Under the pieces are notes generated by a model. It made no database searches and was not told the origin of the DNA. It worked only from the letters and a program-made list of their open reading frames with translations. Positions 1 through 6,195 of a DNA stretch of 11,640 nucleotides are shown piece by piece; position 1 is the stretch's first letter; each line of letters starts with the position of its first letter. A program made the translations under genes and the position numbers. The stretch is from Deltaproteobacteria bacterium. GTDB lineage: Bacteria > Desulfobacterota > DSM-4660 > Desulfatiglandales > B25-G16. The stretch is taken from positions 890,659-902,298 of the forward strand of contig CP070752.1 of NCBI GenBank assembly GCA_020348625.1. The letters are read 5' to 3'.

Positions 1-2
1 AC

Positions 3-164
3 CTGCCCGATGCTGATTCAAGCGACCTGGTCCGGCTGGAAAACGGCACGTGGGCCGCCGCTGACCTGAAAGGTATGCTGCTGACGATTGTTTTGGAGGC
101 CGACAGTCGGCAGCTTGCAGAGAGCCTTTTGCAGGAAGTAGCGCAAACCACATATCGGAATTAG
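3..164 (+). CDS. 3' end of an unidentified gene (partial)
   Basis: An open frame enters from the left edge and stops at TAG (162-164), giving the last 53 residues of a protein. The piece is rich in Leu, Ala, Asp and Glu and ends LLQEVAQTTYRN, which looks like a soluble, partly helical C-terminus. No motif identifies a family. The frame is believable because its amino acid use is ordinary, and because a well-formed ribosome binding site and start follow 67 bases after the stop in the same direction. The competing minus-strand frame over 18-530 runs across the real downstream gene and has a Ser/Arg/Pro-rich composition typical of a shadow. The function is unknown, and the sequence left of the window is needed. 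Confidence 0.45.
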   Translation: MPDADSSDLVRLENGTWAAADLKGMLLTIVLEADSRQLAESLLQEVAQTTYRN

Positions 165-231
165 CTGTGCCCAAGGGTAACCGCAAAGAATGCTGAGACG
201 GCAGCAGAAAGCCAAGAAGGAGCGTATTGCT

Positions 232-1131
232 ATGGTAAAAAGGAAGAAGTTCATCACACGGCGTGATTTCATACGTACAAGCTCATGCGTGGCCGTGGGA
301 GGTATCATGGGTCTCCCGGCTTTAAGGGATGCCTCTGCTAAAGAACCTGCAATGAGCCGAGTAGTGATGATACGGGACAAAGACGTTCTCGACGGCGAAG
401 GGCTACCTCGGCCTGGTATTTTGCAGAAGCTGCTGGACCAGGCTGTAGGTGTCCTCCTGGATGCACCCGATCCGGTGTCGGCCTGGGCCCAGCTGGTTGG
501 GCCCGATGATATCGTAGGAATCAAGAGCAACGTTTGGGCCTATCTTCCCACCCCCAAACCGCTGGAGGAGGCTATACAGAAACGTCTGCTGGAAGCAGGT
601 GTCAGGAGGGAAAACGTGGCCGCCGATGATCGTGGAGTGCGCAGGAACCCCATATTCAAGCAGTCGACGGCCCTGATCAACGTTCGCCCCATGCGGACCC
701 ACCACTGGTCAGGCCTTGGCACCCTGCTTAAAAACTACATAATGTTCATCTCCTGGCCCCCAAAATACCATAGGAATGCCTGCGAAAACCTGGGCGCAAT
801 TTGGCACCTGCCCCATGTTAAGGGTAAAACCCGTCTTAACATCTTGGTGATGCTCACACCACTGTTTCACGGCACAGGTCCGCATCACTTTAGCAGTCGG
901 TACACGTGGCGTTACTGTGGTCTGATCGTAAGCAGTGACCCGGTGGCGGCCGACGCAACAGGCGCCCGGATCATCCAGGCCAAGCGAGACACCTTCTTTG
1001 GTGCAAGGAGGCCGATCAGTCCGCCGCCCCGGCACATCGCCGCAGCCGACACCAAGTTCGGGCTGGGCAACAGCCGTGCGGACCGCATCCAGCTCATCAA
1101 ACTCGGCTGGGAAAAGGACATCTTGATCTAG
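232..1131 (+). CDS. Tat-exported DUF362-domain protein
   Basis: This 299-residue protein starts with a twin-arginine signal: basic MVKRKK, then TRRDFIRTS (Arg10-Arg11), a hydrophobic stretch, and a likely cleavage site after DASA at about residue 36. The mature part resembles DUF362 proteins: GPDDIVGIKSN near residue 90, ALINVRPMRTHHWSGLGT with LKNY in the middle, and the C-terminal Y-T-W-R-Y-x-G-L-I-V-S-x-DPVAADA segment. The family is common in anaerobes and often linked to iron-sulfur proteins, but its biochemical role is not established. No Cys cluster is visible here, so this copy probably carries no Fe-S centre of its own. The start at 232 is chosen over the in-frame ATG at 190 because AAGGAG (217-222) lies 9 bases upstream and because it puts the Tat motif at the usual distance from the N-terminus. 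It would be exported folded to the periplasm. Confidence 0.82.
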   Translation: MVKRKKFITRRDFIRTSSCVAVGGIMGLPALRDASAKEPAMSRVVMIRDKDVLDGEGLPRPGILQKLLDQAVGVLLDAPDPVSAWAQLVGPDDIVGIKSNVWAYLPTPKPLEEAIQKRLLEAGVRRENVAADDRGVRRNPIFKQSTALINVRPMRTHHWSGLGTLLKNYIMFISWPPKYHRNACENLGAIWHLPHVKGKTRLNILVMLTPLFHGTGPHHFSSRYTWRYCGLIVSSDPVAADATGARIIQAKRDTFFGARRPISPPPRHIAAADTKFGLGNSRADRIQLIKLGWEKDILI

Positions 1132-1160
1132 GCGGTCGAGCCTGAGCTCTTTACCTTGCC

Positions 1161-1189
1161 TTGACTTCGTTGCGTGCCCGCGGTACTTT
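1161..1189 (+). promoter_or_regulatory. possible sigma70-type promoter for the Deg protease
   Basis: TTGACT (1161-1166) and TACTTT (1184-1189) are separated by 17 bases in the gap after the DUF362 gene. The -35 is good (5 of 6) but the -10 is poor (3 of 6). If it is used, transcription would start near 1196 and give a leader of about 115 bases containing the inverted repeat at 1253-1296. It rests on the two hexamers alone. Confidence 0.22.
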
Positions 1190-1252
1190 TTTACAAAAGG
1201 CTCCTTCCTTTAGAACGGTTTGGTTATCGATTGAAAAATGACAGCCATATTT

Positions 1253-1296
1253 GGGAGCTGGTTCACTAGATTTCACCTAGCCTTAGCACAGCTCCC
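1253..1296 (+). promoter_or_regulatory. inverted repeat just upstream of the Deg protease ribosome site
   Basis: GGGAGCTG (1253-1260) and CAGCTCCC (1289-1296) form a perfect 8-base inverted repeat around a 28-base loop. It ends 5 bases before the Shine-Dalgarno GGAGG (1302-1306). In RNA this is a GC-rich stem next to the ribosome site, so it could tune translation or be a protein-bound operator in DNA. A small CTAG...CTAG repeat lies inside the loop. Function is inferred from position only. Confidence 0.4.
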
Positions 1297-1312
1297 TTTG
1301 CGGAGGAAAAAA

Positions 1313-2779
1313 ATGAGGTTATTCTCAAAGCTTATTTTGACAGTGGTTTTAGGTACTATTAGCGCTCCCACGGTATGGGCAGGAAGGGATGTCAGGGAAG
1401 CCACTGTAAGGATATACACTACTTACAGCAAATTCTATTATGAGGAACCATGGCAGTTGCAAAGTCAGAGAAAGCGCAGCAGTTCAGGGTGTATTATAAG
1501 TGGAAATAGGATCTTAACGAGTGCTCATGCCGTTGCAGACCAGAAATTTATACAAGTAAGAAAGGCAGGAGATGCAAAGAGGTATATCGCTAAACTGGAA
1601 GCAGTAGCTCATGAATGTGACCTTGCCATTCTTAGGGTCAATGATGATTCATTCTTCGTGGGAATTGAGCCTGTTGAAATCGGCAGCCTTGTGTACATAG
1701 GAGACAAGGTTGTCGTTTACGGTTTCCCCACGGGCGGTGTTGAGCTATGCATCACTGAGGGGGTGGTTTCCAGGGTCGAGCACCGTGAGTATACTCATAG
1801 CAGGGCCTATTTGCTCTCTTGCCAGATTGATGCTGCGATTAATCAAGGAAGTAGTGGCGGTCCAGTAATCAAGGACGGTAAGCTGGTTGGCGTGGCATTT
1901 CAGGCTAGCTCAGGGGAAAACATAGGTTATATGGTTCCGGCCCCGGTCATTGACCATTTCCTTACCGATATGCAGGATGGAAAATATGATGGAATGCCGG
2001 GTCTTGGAATATCTTGGCAAGAGATGGAGAACCCAGACCTCAGAATTATGTACAATCTGGCCCGAGATCAGACAGGGATACTGGTCAATAAGATTTTTCC
2101 TGATTCCCCCGCAAAAGGCATCTTGATATCAGGAGATATAATGCTTGCAATCAATGGCGTTAAGATCGCTGACAATGGGTCCATAGAATTTAGGGAAGGA
2201 GAGAGGACCTACTTCGAGTATCTGGTCCAAGAGAAATACGCGAATGATTTGATTCGCTGTGACATCTTGAGAGAAGGTAACCTTATCAATGTTGAAATTA
2301 GACTGACCAGACCTACCAGTTCTTTGCGATTAGTTTCAAATGAGCAGTACGATGTGGCGCCAACATACTATATTTTTGGCGGGCTGGTGTTTGCACCTTT
2401 AACGGTAAACTATCTGAAAACCTGGGGCCAAAGGTGGTATCATACCGCGCCAAAGGATCTACTAAACTACTACTATTATGGCAGCCCCGCAGAAGACCAA
2501 AGGGAGGTAGTTGTGCTAATCAAAGTTCTCGCTGATGAAATTAACGTCGGATATGAAGGCCTGGAAAATCAGGCGATTTCATATGCTAATGGCAGAAAGG
2601 TCTCTAGGATGAAAGATTTAGTGAAGGCGTTAGAAGAACATAAAGGAAGATACCACATCATAATAGACGAACAGGCTCATAAGATAGTATTGGACAAAAA
2701 GAAAGTCGCCGAGAATAGTCAGAGAATTCTGGAGAAGTTCAAAATCGATTCTGATAGATCACAGGATTTAAGAAGCTGA
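1313..2779 (+). CDS. exported Deg/HtrA-type serine protease with PDZ domains, plant-Deg-like
   Basis: The 488-residue protein begins with a Sec signal (MRLFSKLILTVVLGTISAPTVWA, cut near residue 23). The trypsin-fold domain covers about 25-220 and shows the full catalytic triad: His72 in TSAHAV, Asp103 in ECDLAIL and Ser181 in NQGSSGGP. A PDZ domain follows at about 228-335 (GLGISWQE, then ILVNKIFPDSPAKGILISGD). The C-terminal part (about 340-488) ends in NVGYEGLENQ, YANGRKVSRMKDLVKALEEH and RILEKFKIDSDRSQDL. This matches the second Do-like PDZ domain of the plant Deg9/Deg10 group rather than the PDZ2 of E. coli DegP. The role is probably quality control of misfolded periplasmic proteins. The start at 1313 is preferred over the in-frame ATG at 1238 because GGAGG (1302-1306) sits 6 bases before it and the signal peptide then starts at residue 1. 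The gene is AT-richer than its right-hand neighbour. Confidence 0.9.
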   Translation: MRLFSKLILTVVLGTISAPTVWAGRDVREATVRIYTTYSKFYYEEPWQLQSQRKRSSSGCIISGNRILTSAHAVADQKFIQVRKAGDAKRYIAKLEAVAHECDLAILRVNDDSFFVGIEPVEIGSLVYIGDKVVVYGFPTGGVELCITEGVVSRVEHREYTHSRAYLLSCQIDAAINQGSSGGPVIKDGKLVGVAFQASSGENIGYMVPAPVIDHFLTDMQDGKYDGMPGLGISWQEMENPDLRIMYNLARDQTGILVNKIFPDSPAKGILISGDIMLAINGVKIADNGSIEFREGERTYFEYLVQEKYANDLIRCDILREGNLINVEIRLTRPTSSLRLVSNEQYDVAPTYYIFGGLVFAPLTVNYLKTWGQRWYHTAPKDLLNYYYYGSPAEDQREVVVLIKVLADEINVGYEGLENQAISYANGRKVSRMKDLVKALEEHKGRYHIIIDEQAHKIVLDKKKVAENSQRILEKFKIDSDRSQDLRS

Positions 2780-2819
2780 GACAAACTCTTATTGCATGGT
2801 TTGCCCCCTTCCGAGAAGG

Positions 2820-2840
2820 GCACGTTCGTGCAGAACGTGC
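2820..2840. promoter_or_regulatory. perfect inverted repeat between protease and amidohydrolase genes
   Basis: GCACGTTC (2820-2827) and GAACGTGC (2833-2840) are exact inverted copies around the 5-base loop GTGCA. The hairpin lies 40 bases after the protease stop and 67 bases before the amidohydrolase start. No T-run follows, so it is not a classical intrinsic terminator. It could be a regulator-binding dyad for the downstream gene or an RNA 3'-end stem. A weaker CCCTT/AAGGG stem sits directly before it. Confidence 0.4.
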
Positions 2841-2907
2841 ATTACATTCAAAGGGCCACTGATTAACCCATCACCATGCCACGTTTCGATGCGTAAAAGG
2901 GGGAAAG

Positions 2908-3927
2908 ATGAAGATTGACATAAACAACCACGTGATGCCGGTGCGCTATCTCGAGATGATGAAGCAGCACTCGAAGGACCCCGGCATCGTAAAACGTATG
3001 ACCAACCTGCGTATGCTCTGGGACATCGAGGCCCGGGTGAAGATGCTGGAGCAATGGCCCGGGATAGAGCAGGTGCTGACCTTGTCGCTGCCCTCGCCTG
3101 AGGTCGTCGGCGGGCCGGAGCTTTCGCCAAAGCTGGCTCGCATCGCAAACGACGACATGGCAGCGATGGTGGCGAAATGGCCAAAGAAATTTCCCGCGTT
3201 CGTCGCTTCGCTGCCGCTGAACAACGTGCCCGCGGCCCTCGAGGAGATGGACCGAGCCATCGACAAGCTCGGGGCGCGGGGTATCCAGATCTGTACCAGC
3301 GTGAACGGTCGGGCGCTCGATGAGCCGGAGTTCTGGCCGATTTTCGAGCGCATGACCAGGCATCATGACTTGCCGATCTGGATGCATCCTGCTCGACCGG
3401 CCACGCGCGCCGACTATGTGAACGAGTCCGAGTCCAAGTACGAGATCTGGCAGGTGCTCGGCTGGCCTTTCGAGACCAGTGTTGCGATGGCCCGCATCGT
3501 TTTCTCTGGCTTGTTCGACAAGCTGGAGGACATGCGCATCATCACCCACCACTGCGGCGCGATGATCCCGTTTTTCGCCGGCCGCGTCGAGACGCTGTGG
3601 GCGCAGCTCGGCAGCCGATCCGCCGATCAGAATTACGAAGAGCTGGTGCAGCGCATGGCAAAAAAGCCGATCGATTACTTCAAGATGTTTTACGCTGACA
3701 CCGTGCTGGGCGGATCGGCCTCGGCGCTGCGCTGCGGTCTGGACTTCTTCGGTCCAGACAAGATCCTGTTCGCCAGCGACTGCCCGTTCGACCCGGAGGG
3801 CGGTCCGATGTTCATCCGCGAGGGCATCCGCTCGGTGGAGGACCTAAATCTGTGCGACGAGGACAAGCGCAAGATCTACTTCGGCAATGCGCTGAAGCTG
3901 CTAAAGATGAAGGCCCCCAAAGGTTGA
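2908..3927 (+). CDS. Amidohydro_2 family metal-dependent hydrolase/decarboxylase (ACMSD-like)
   Basis: This 339-residue TIM-barrel protein is full length for the amidohydrolase_2 group, which includes aminocarboxymuconate-semialdehyde and gamma-resorcylate decarboxylases. The N-terminal metal motif reads KIDINNHVMP, with His8 at the second ligand of the usual HxH and Asn6 at the first. Further expected metal or active-site residues are His160 (IWMHPAR), His214-His215 (ITHHCGAMIPF, with GR at 225-226) and Asp291 (FASDCPFDPEGGP). Likely reactions are decarboxylation or C-C/C-N hydrolysis of a carboxylated ring or related acid; the substrate is unknown. AAGGGGG (2897-2903) precedes the start. 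The gene is clearly GC-richer than the protease before it (a hand-counted 60-base line is 37 G+C here and 24 G+C there). The aryl-acid ligase downstream supports an acid catabolism role, but only loosely because 390 bases separate them. Confidence 0.85.
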   Translation: MKIDINNHVMPVRYLEMMKQHSKDPGIVKRMTNLRMLWDIEARVKMLEQWPGIEQVLTLSLPSPEVVGGPELSPKLARIANDDMAAMVAKWPKKFPAFVASLPLNNVPAALEEMDRAIDKLGARGIQICTSVNGRALDEPEFWPIFERMTRHHDLPIWMHPARPATRADYVNESESKYEIWQVLGWPFETSVAMARIVFSGLFDKLEDMRIITHHCGAMIPFFAGRVETLWAQLGSRSADQNYEELVQRMAKKPIDYFKMFYADTVLGGSASALRCGLDFFGPDKILFASDCPFDPEGGPMFIREGIRSVEDLNLCDEDKRKIYFGNALKLLKMKAPKG

Positions 3928-3960
3928 TGATGGTTTTGACCAAACATGAAGACCGGGACA

Positions 3961-3999
3961 TCTGTAAGAAAGTAAATAGCTCGACAAGAGAGCACACAG
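3961..3999 (+). repeat. gene-end repeat, copy A
   Basis: This copy begins TCTGTAAGAAAGTAAATAG and ends AGCACACAG. Aligned without gaps to the copy at 9009, 31 of 39 positions agree. It begins 33 bases after the amidohydrolase stop codon. It appears truncated relative to copies B and D, lacking the CACC...ATTCGTG half. Confidence 0.6.
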
Positions 4000-4038
4000 T
4001 GAAGAAGACCGAGACGCCCACCACTCCGCCATAACAAC

Positions 4039-4064
4039 GGCGGACAAGAATAATGGCGGGTAAA
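4039..4064 (+). repeat. GGCGGACAAG / GGCGGGTAAA repeat unit
   Basis: GGCGGACAAG (4039-4048) is followed by ATGGCGGGTAAAT (4053-4065), which runs straight into repeat copy B. The same two cores recur near 11111-11190 (ATGGCGGGTAAAC, GTGGACAAG, GACGGGCAAG), so this is a dispersed short repeat family. Confidence 0.45.
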
Positions 4065-4132
4065 TCCATAAGAAAGTAAGTGACCTCACGATCAAGCACA
4101 TAGGGCCACCTCTCAGCTATTCATTATTCGTG
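4065..4132 (+). repeat. gene-end repeat, copy B (long form)
   Basis: The 68 bases align without a gap to 9009-9076 with 53 matches. Both share TAAGAAAG, TCACGAT, AAGCACA, a C/A-rich centre and a closing TATTCGTG. In this copy the ends form an 8-base stem, CCTCACGA (4084-4091) with TCGTGAGG (4128-4135), so the transcript could fold into a hairpin with a loop of 36 bases. It lies 137 bases after the amidohydrolase gene, in the same orientation as copy A. Confidence 0.7.
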
Positions 4133-4317
4133 AGGGTAGCCCAGGGCTACAGGTGAGTGATTACCCTCCAACCGCAAGGAAGTGATACCATGGAGAACCC
4201 GCTCAGAACACAGAGCAAGCATGCCCCATCCTCAGCCCCATCGCAGTGCTGTCAAGAATGCCGCTACGGGCACGGCCCGGAACTCCCCCCACTTAACCAA
4301 AACAAGGGAGGTATACG

Positions 4318-5964
4318 ATGACGCAGGAGGAATTTCCCACCCACAGGAAAGAAGATGCCGCACGATATTCCAAGTTTAGGTGGTGGTTGGGCATGACCCT
4401 TGGGGATATGTTCGACAAGGCGACAGACCTCTACCCTAATAAGGAGGCTATTATTGACGATACCGGCCGGTTGTCCTATGCCCAGGTGCGGGAGAAGGCC
4501 GACAAGCTGGCAGTGAGTTTGATGGAGCTAGGCATTCAGCCGCAGCAGCGCGTGCTGATGCAGTTGCCAAACTGGAGCGAATTCGTATACACCTACTTCG
4601 CTCTTCAGAAAATTGGCGCAATCGTGGTATTGCTGCTCCCCAGGCATGCCCAGTTAGAAATCAACCACTTGTGCCAGCTAACCGGGGCGGTCGCCTGGAT
4701 CGTGCCTGAGAAATACCGAAAGATCAACTACCTGCCGATCATCAAGGATGTGGGGAAGGCAAACCCGGACCTGAAGCATATTATCCTGGTCAGGAGTGAG
4801 GGCGCTCCCGGACTGAAGACCCTGGAGAGCATGATCCGTGACGCCGATCTGACCGACGAGCGTCGGGCTGAGCTTCTGGAGAGAAGACCGGAGCCCACAT
4901 TAGTGGCCCACTTGGGCCCGACCGGCGGGACCACGGGTCTGCCGAAAGTCGCCCCCCGGACCCACAACGTACTCATCTGCAACGTTGAATATAAAGTCCG
5001 TGGGTGGGAGTTGACGAACAGGGACATCTGCGTAGCAGTGACGCCTGTTGGACATGATATGACGTTTACCATTGCCATTTGCGGCAGCATTTTCAGCTTC
5101 GGCACGCTCGTATTACTGGATTCAACTGAGCCCGAGGATTTCTGTGAGATCGTGCAAGTGGAGAGGGCTACCTGTGCAGTGATGGCCCCTGCTCTGGCCA
5201 TACGTGTTGTCAATTTTCCCGGTCTGAAGGATTATGACGTGTCCTCTCTGCTCAAGGTGCACGTGGGCGGCGCTCCCAGCACTCCTGAGCTGATCCGTTC
5301 GGTGGATGAAAAGCTTGATTGCATCTTTGTCAACGGCCTCGGCTCCACCGAGGGCCTGAACATCATGACACGGCTGGATTACGACCTGGATACCATATGC
5401 AGCACGTCGGGCAGACCCTGTTGCCCCTATTCCGAGTACAGGATCGTGGACAAGGACGGTCGCGAGGTTCCACGAAATACGGACGGAGAGCTTATGGCAA
5501 AGGGGCCGGACGTGTTCGCCGGCTACTTCAAGGCCCCAGAGGAGAACAAGAAGAGCTTTACGAGAGACGGATTTTTCAAGACAGGTGATCTGGCACGGAT
5601 GGACGAATTCGGCAATATCCGGCTGACCGGCAGGATCAAGGACGTAATCAACCGGGGCGGAGAGAACATCAACTCCGCAGATATCGAGAAGCTCATTATC
5701 GAACACCCCGATGTCGAGGATGTAGCGGTCGTCGGCATGCCGGACAAAGAACTCGGGGAGCGGATCTGTGCCTATGTTCAACCGACCTCATCTGCGGAAC
5801 TGAGTTTCGAGGGCATTGTCTCATTTCTGAAAAACAGGGGAGCCTCAGTTCTTCAACTTCCGGAACGGATTGAATTCATCGATCGGATACCCCTAACCAA
5901 GGCAGCCAAGGCGGACAAGGCGGCCCTGAGAGAGGACATCGCAAAAAAACTGGCAGAGGAGTAA
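4318..5964 (+). CDS. AMP-dependent aryl/acyl acid ligase, EntE/DhbE-like
   Basis: This 548-residue ANL-superfamily enzyme would activate a carboxylic acid with ATP to an acyl-AMP and then probably pass it to CoA. The N-terminus (PTHRKEDAARYSKFRWW) and the overall pattern match 2,3-dihydroxybenzoate-AMP ligases. Core motifs are the phosphate loop PTGGTTGLPK (201-210), VGGAP (316-320), GSTEGL (342-347), the TGD motif (422-424) and the hinge region GRIKDVINRGGENI (438-451). The C-terminal Lys is Lys531 in PLTKAAKADK, where the usual Gly before it is Ala. At the aryl-pocket position where EntE has HN, this protein has His246-Asp247, so the substrate is probably not plain 2,3-dihydroxybenzoate. 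No siderophore synthesis genes are nearby, and catabolic CoA activation fits the neighbours better. GGGAGGT lies 5 bases before the start. The exact acid cannot be read from the sequence. Confidence 0.88.
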   Translation: MTQEEFPTHRKEDAARYSKFRWWLGMTLGDMFDKATDLYPNKEAIIDDTGRLSYAQVREKADKLAVSLMELGIQPQQRVLMQLPNWSEFVYTYFALQKIGAIVVLLLPRHAQLEINHLCQLTGAVAWIVPEKYRKINYLPIIKDVGKANPDLKHIILVRSEGAPGLKTLESMIRDADLTDERRAELLERRPEPTLVAHLGPTGGTTGLPKVAPRTHNVLICNVEYKVRGWELTNRDICVAVTPVGHDMTFTIAICGSIFSFGTLVLLDSTEPEDFCEIVQVERATCAVMAPALAIRVVNFPGLKDYDVSSLLKVHVGGAPSTPELIRSVDEKLDCIFVNGLGSTEGLNIMTRLDYDLDTICSTSGRPCCPYSEYRIVDKDGREVPRNTDGELMAKGPDVFAGYFKAPEENKKSFTRDGFFKTGDLARMDEFGNIRLTGRIKDVINRGGENINSADIEKLIIEHPDVEDVAVVGMPDKELGERICAYVQPTSSAELSFEGIVSFLKNRGASVLQLPERIEFIDRIPLTKAAKADKAALREDIAKKLAEE

Positions 5965-5989
5965 ACGCCAACCTGTTGGAAGGAGGCCG

Positions 5990-6027
5990 TCCGTAAGAGA
6001 GTAAATGACTTTGTAACACAGTGGGGC
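5990..6027 (+). repeat. gene-end repeat, copy C (diverged)
   Basis: It starts TCCGTAAGAGAGTAAATGAC and matches the copy at 9009 at 19 of the first 22 positions, then diverges with short deletions (GTAACACAGTGGGGCA). It begins 26 bases after the ligase stop codon, again on the coding strand. Confidence 0.55.
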
Positions 6028-6105
6028 AAATCTCTTCTCTCCTTCGCCAAAGGCTATGGCCGGACCCTAGCTTCACTGGAGGGGGGATACTTAATAACGC
6101 CAGGA

Positions 6106-6133
6106 TTGTATACTGTTAGCTGGTTCATATACT
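6106..6133 (+). promoter_or_regulatory. candidate sigma70-type promoter for the Mo-hydroxylase
   Basis: TTGTAT (6106-6111) and TATACT (6128-6133) are 16 bases apart, matching 4 of 6 and 5 of 6 consensus positions. The start would fall near 6140, giving a leader of about 55 bases. GTCGT-GCGCA-ACGAC (6141-6155), a short dyad right at the predicted start, could be an operator. This would let the Mo-hydroxylase be transcribed separately from the ligase. Confidence 0.33.
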
Positions 6134-6195
6134 TTATTTGGTCGTGCGCAACGACAATAACCTTAGCCAACCAAGAGCCTTAGGCAGGATGAAAG

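Larger units (their letters stand above)
3928..4317. other. 390-base intergenic stretch, repeat-rich, no credible gene
   Basis: The gap between the amidohydrolase and ligase genes holds two copies of the gene-end repeat (3961-3999 and 4065-4132). A 6-base stem, TCCGCC/GGCGGA (4025-4030 and 4039-4044), lies between them. A GGCGGAC/GGCGGGTAAA motif pair follows at 4039-4064, and a GTAGCCC-A-GGGCTAC palindrome at 4136-4150. The last part (about 4160-4300) shows nothing recognisable. The Shine-Dalgarno GGGAGGT of the ligase is at 4306-4312. Confidence 0.6.

Noticed and set aside
18..530. 170-codon open frame on the minus strand
   Set aside because: It lies across the Tat signal and start of the DUF362 gene, is Ser/Arg/Pro-rich and has no motif or good ribosome site.
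2789..3552. Two long minus-strand frames over the amidohydrolase
   Set aside because: They are antisense to a clear full-length family member in GC-rich DNA, where such frames arise by chance.
4182..4379. 65-codon open frame before the ligase
   Set aside because: It overlaps the ligase start, which has a strong ribosome site, and its composition is unremarkable with no family resemblance.
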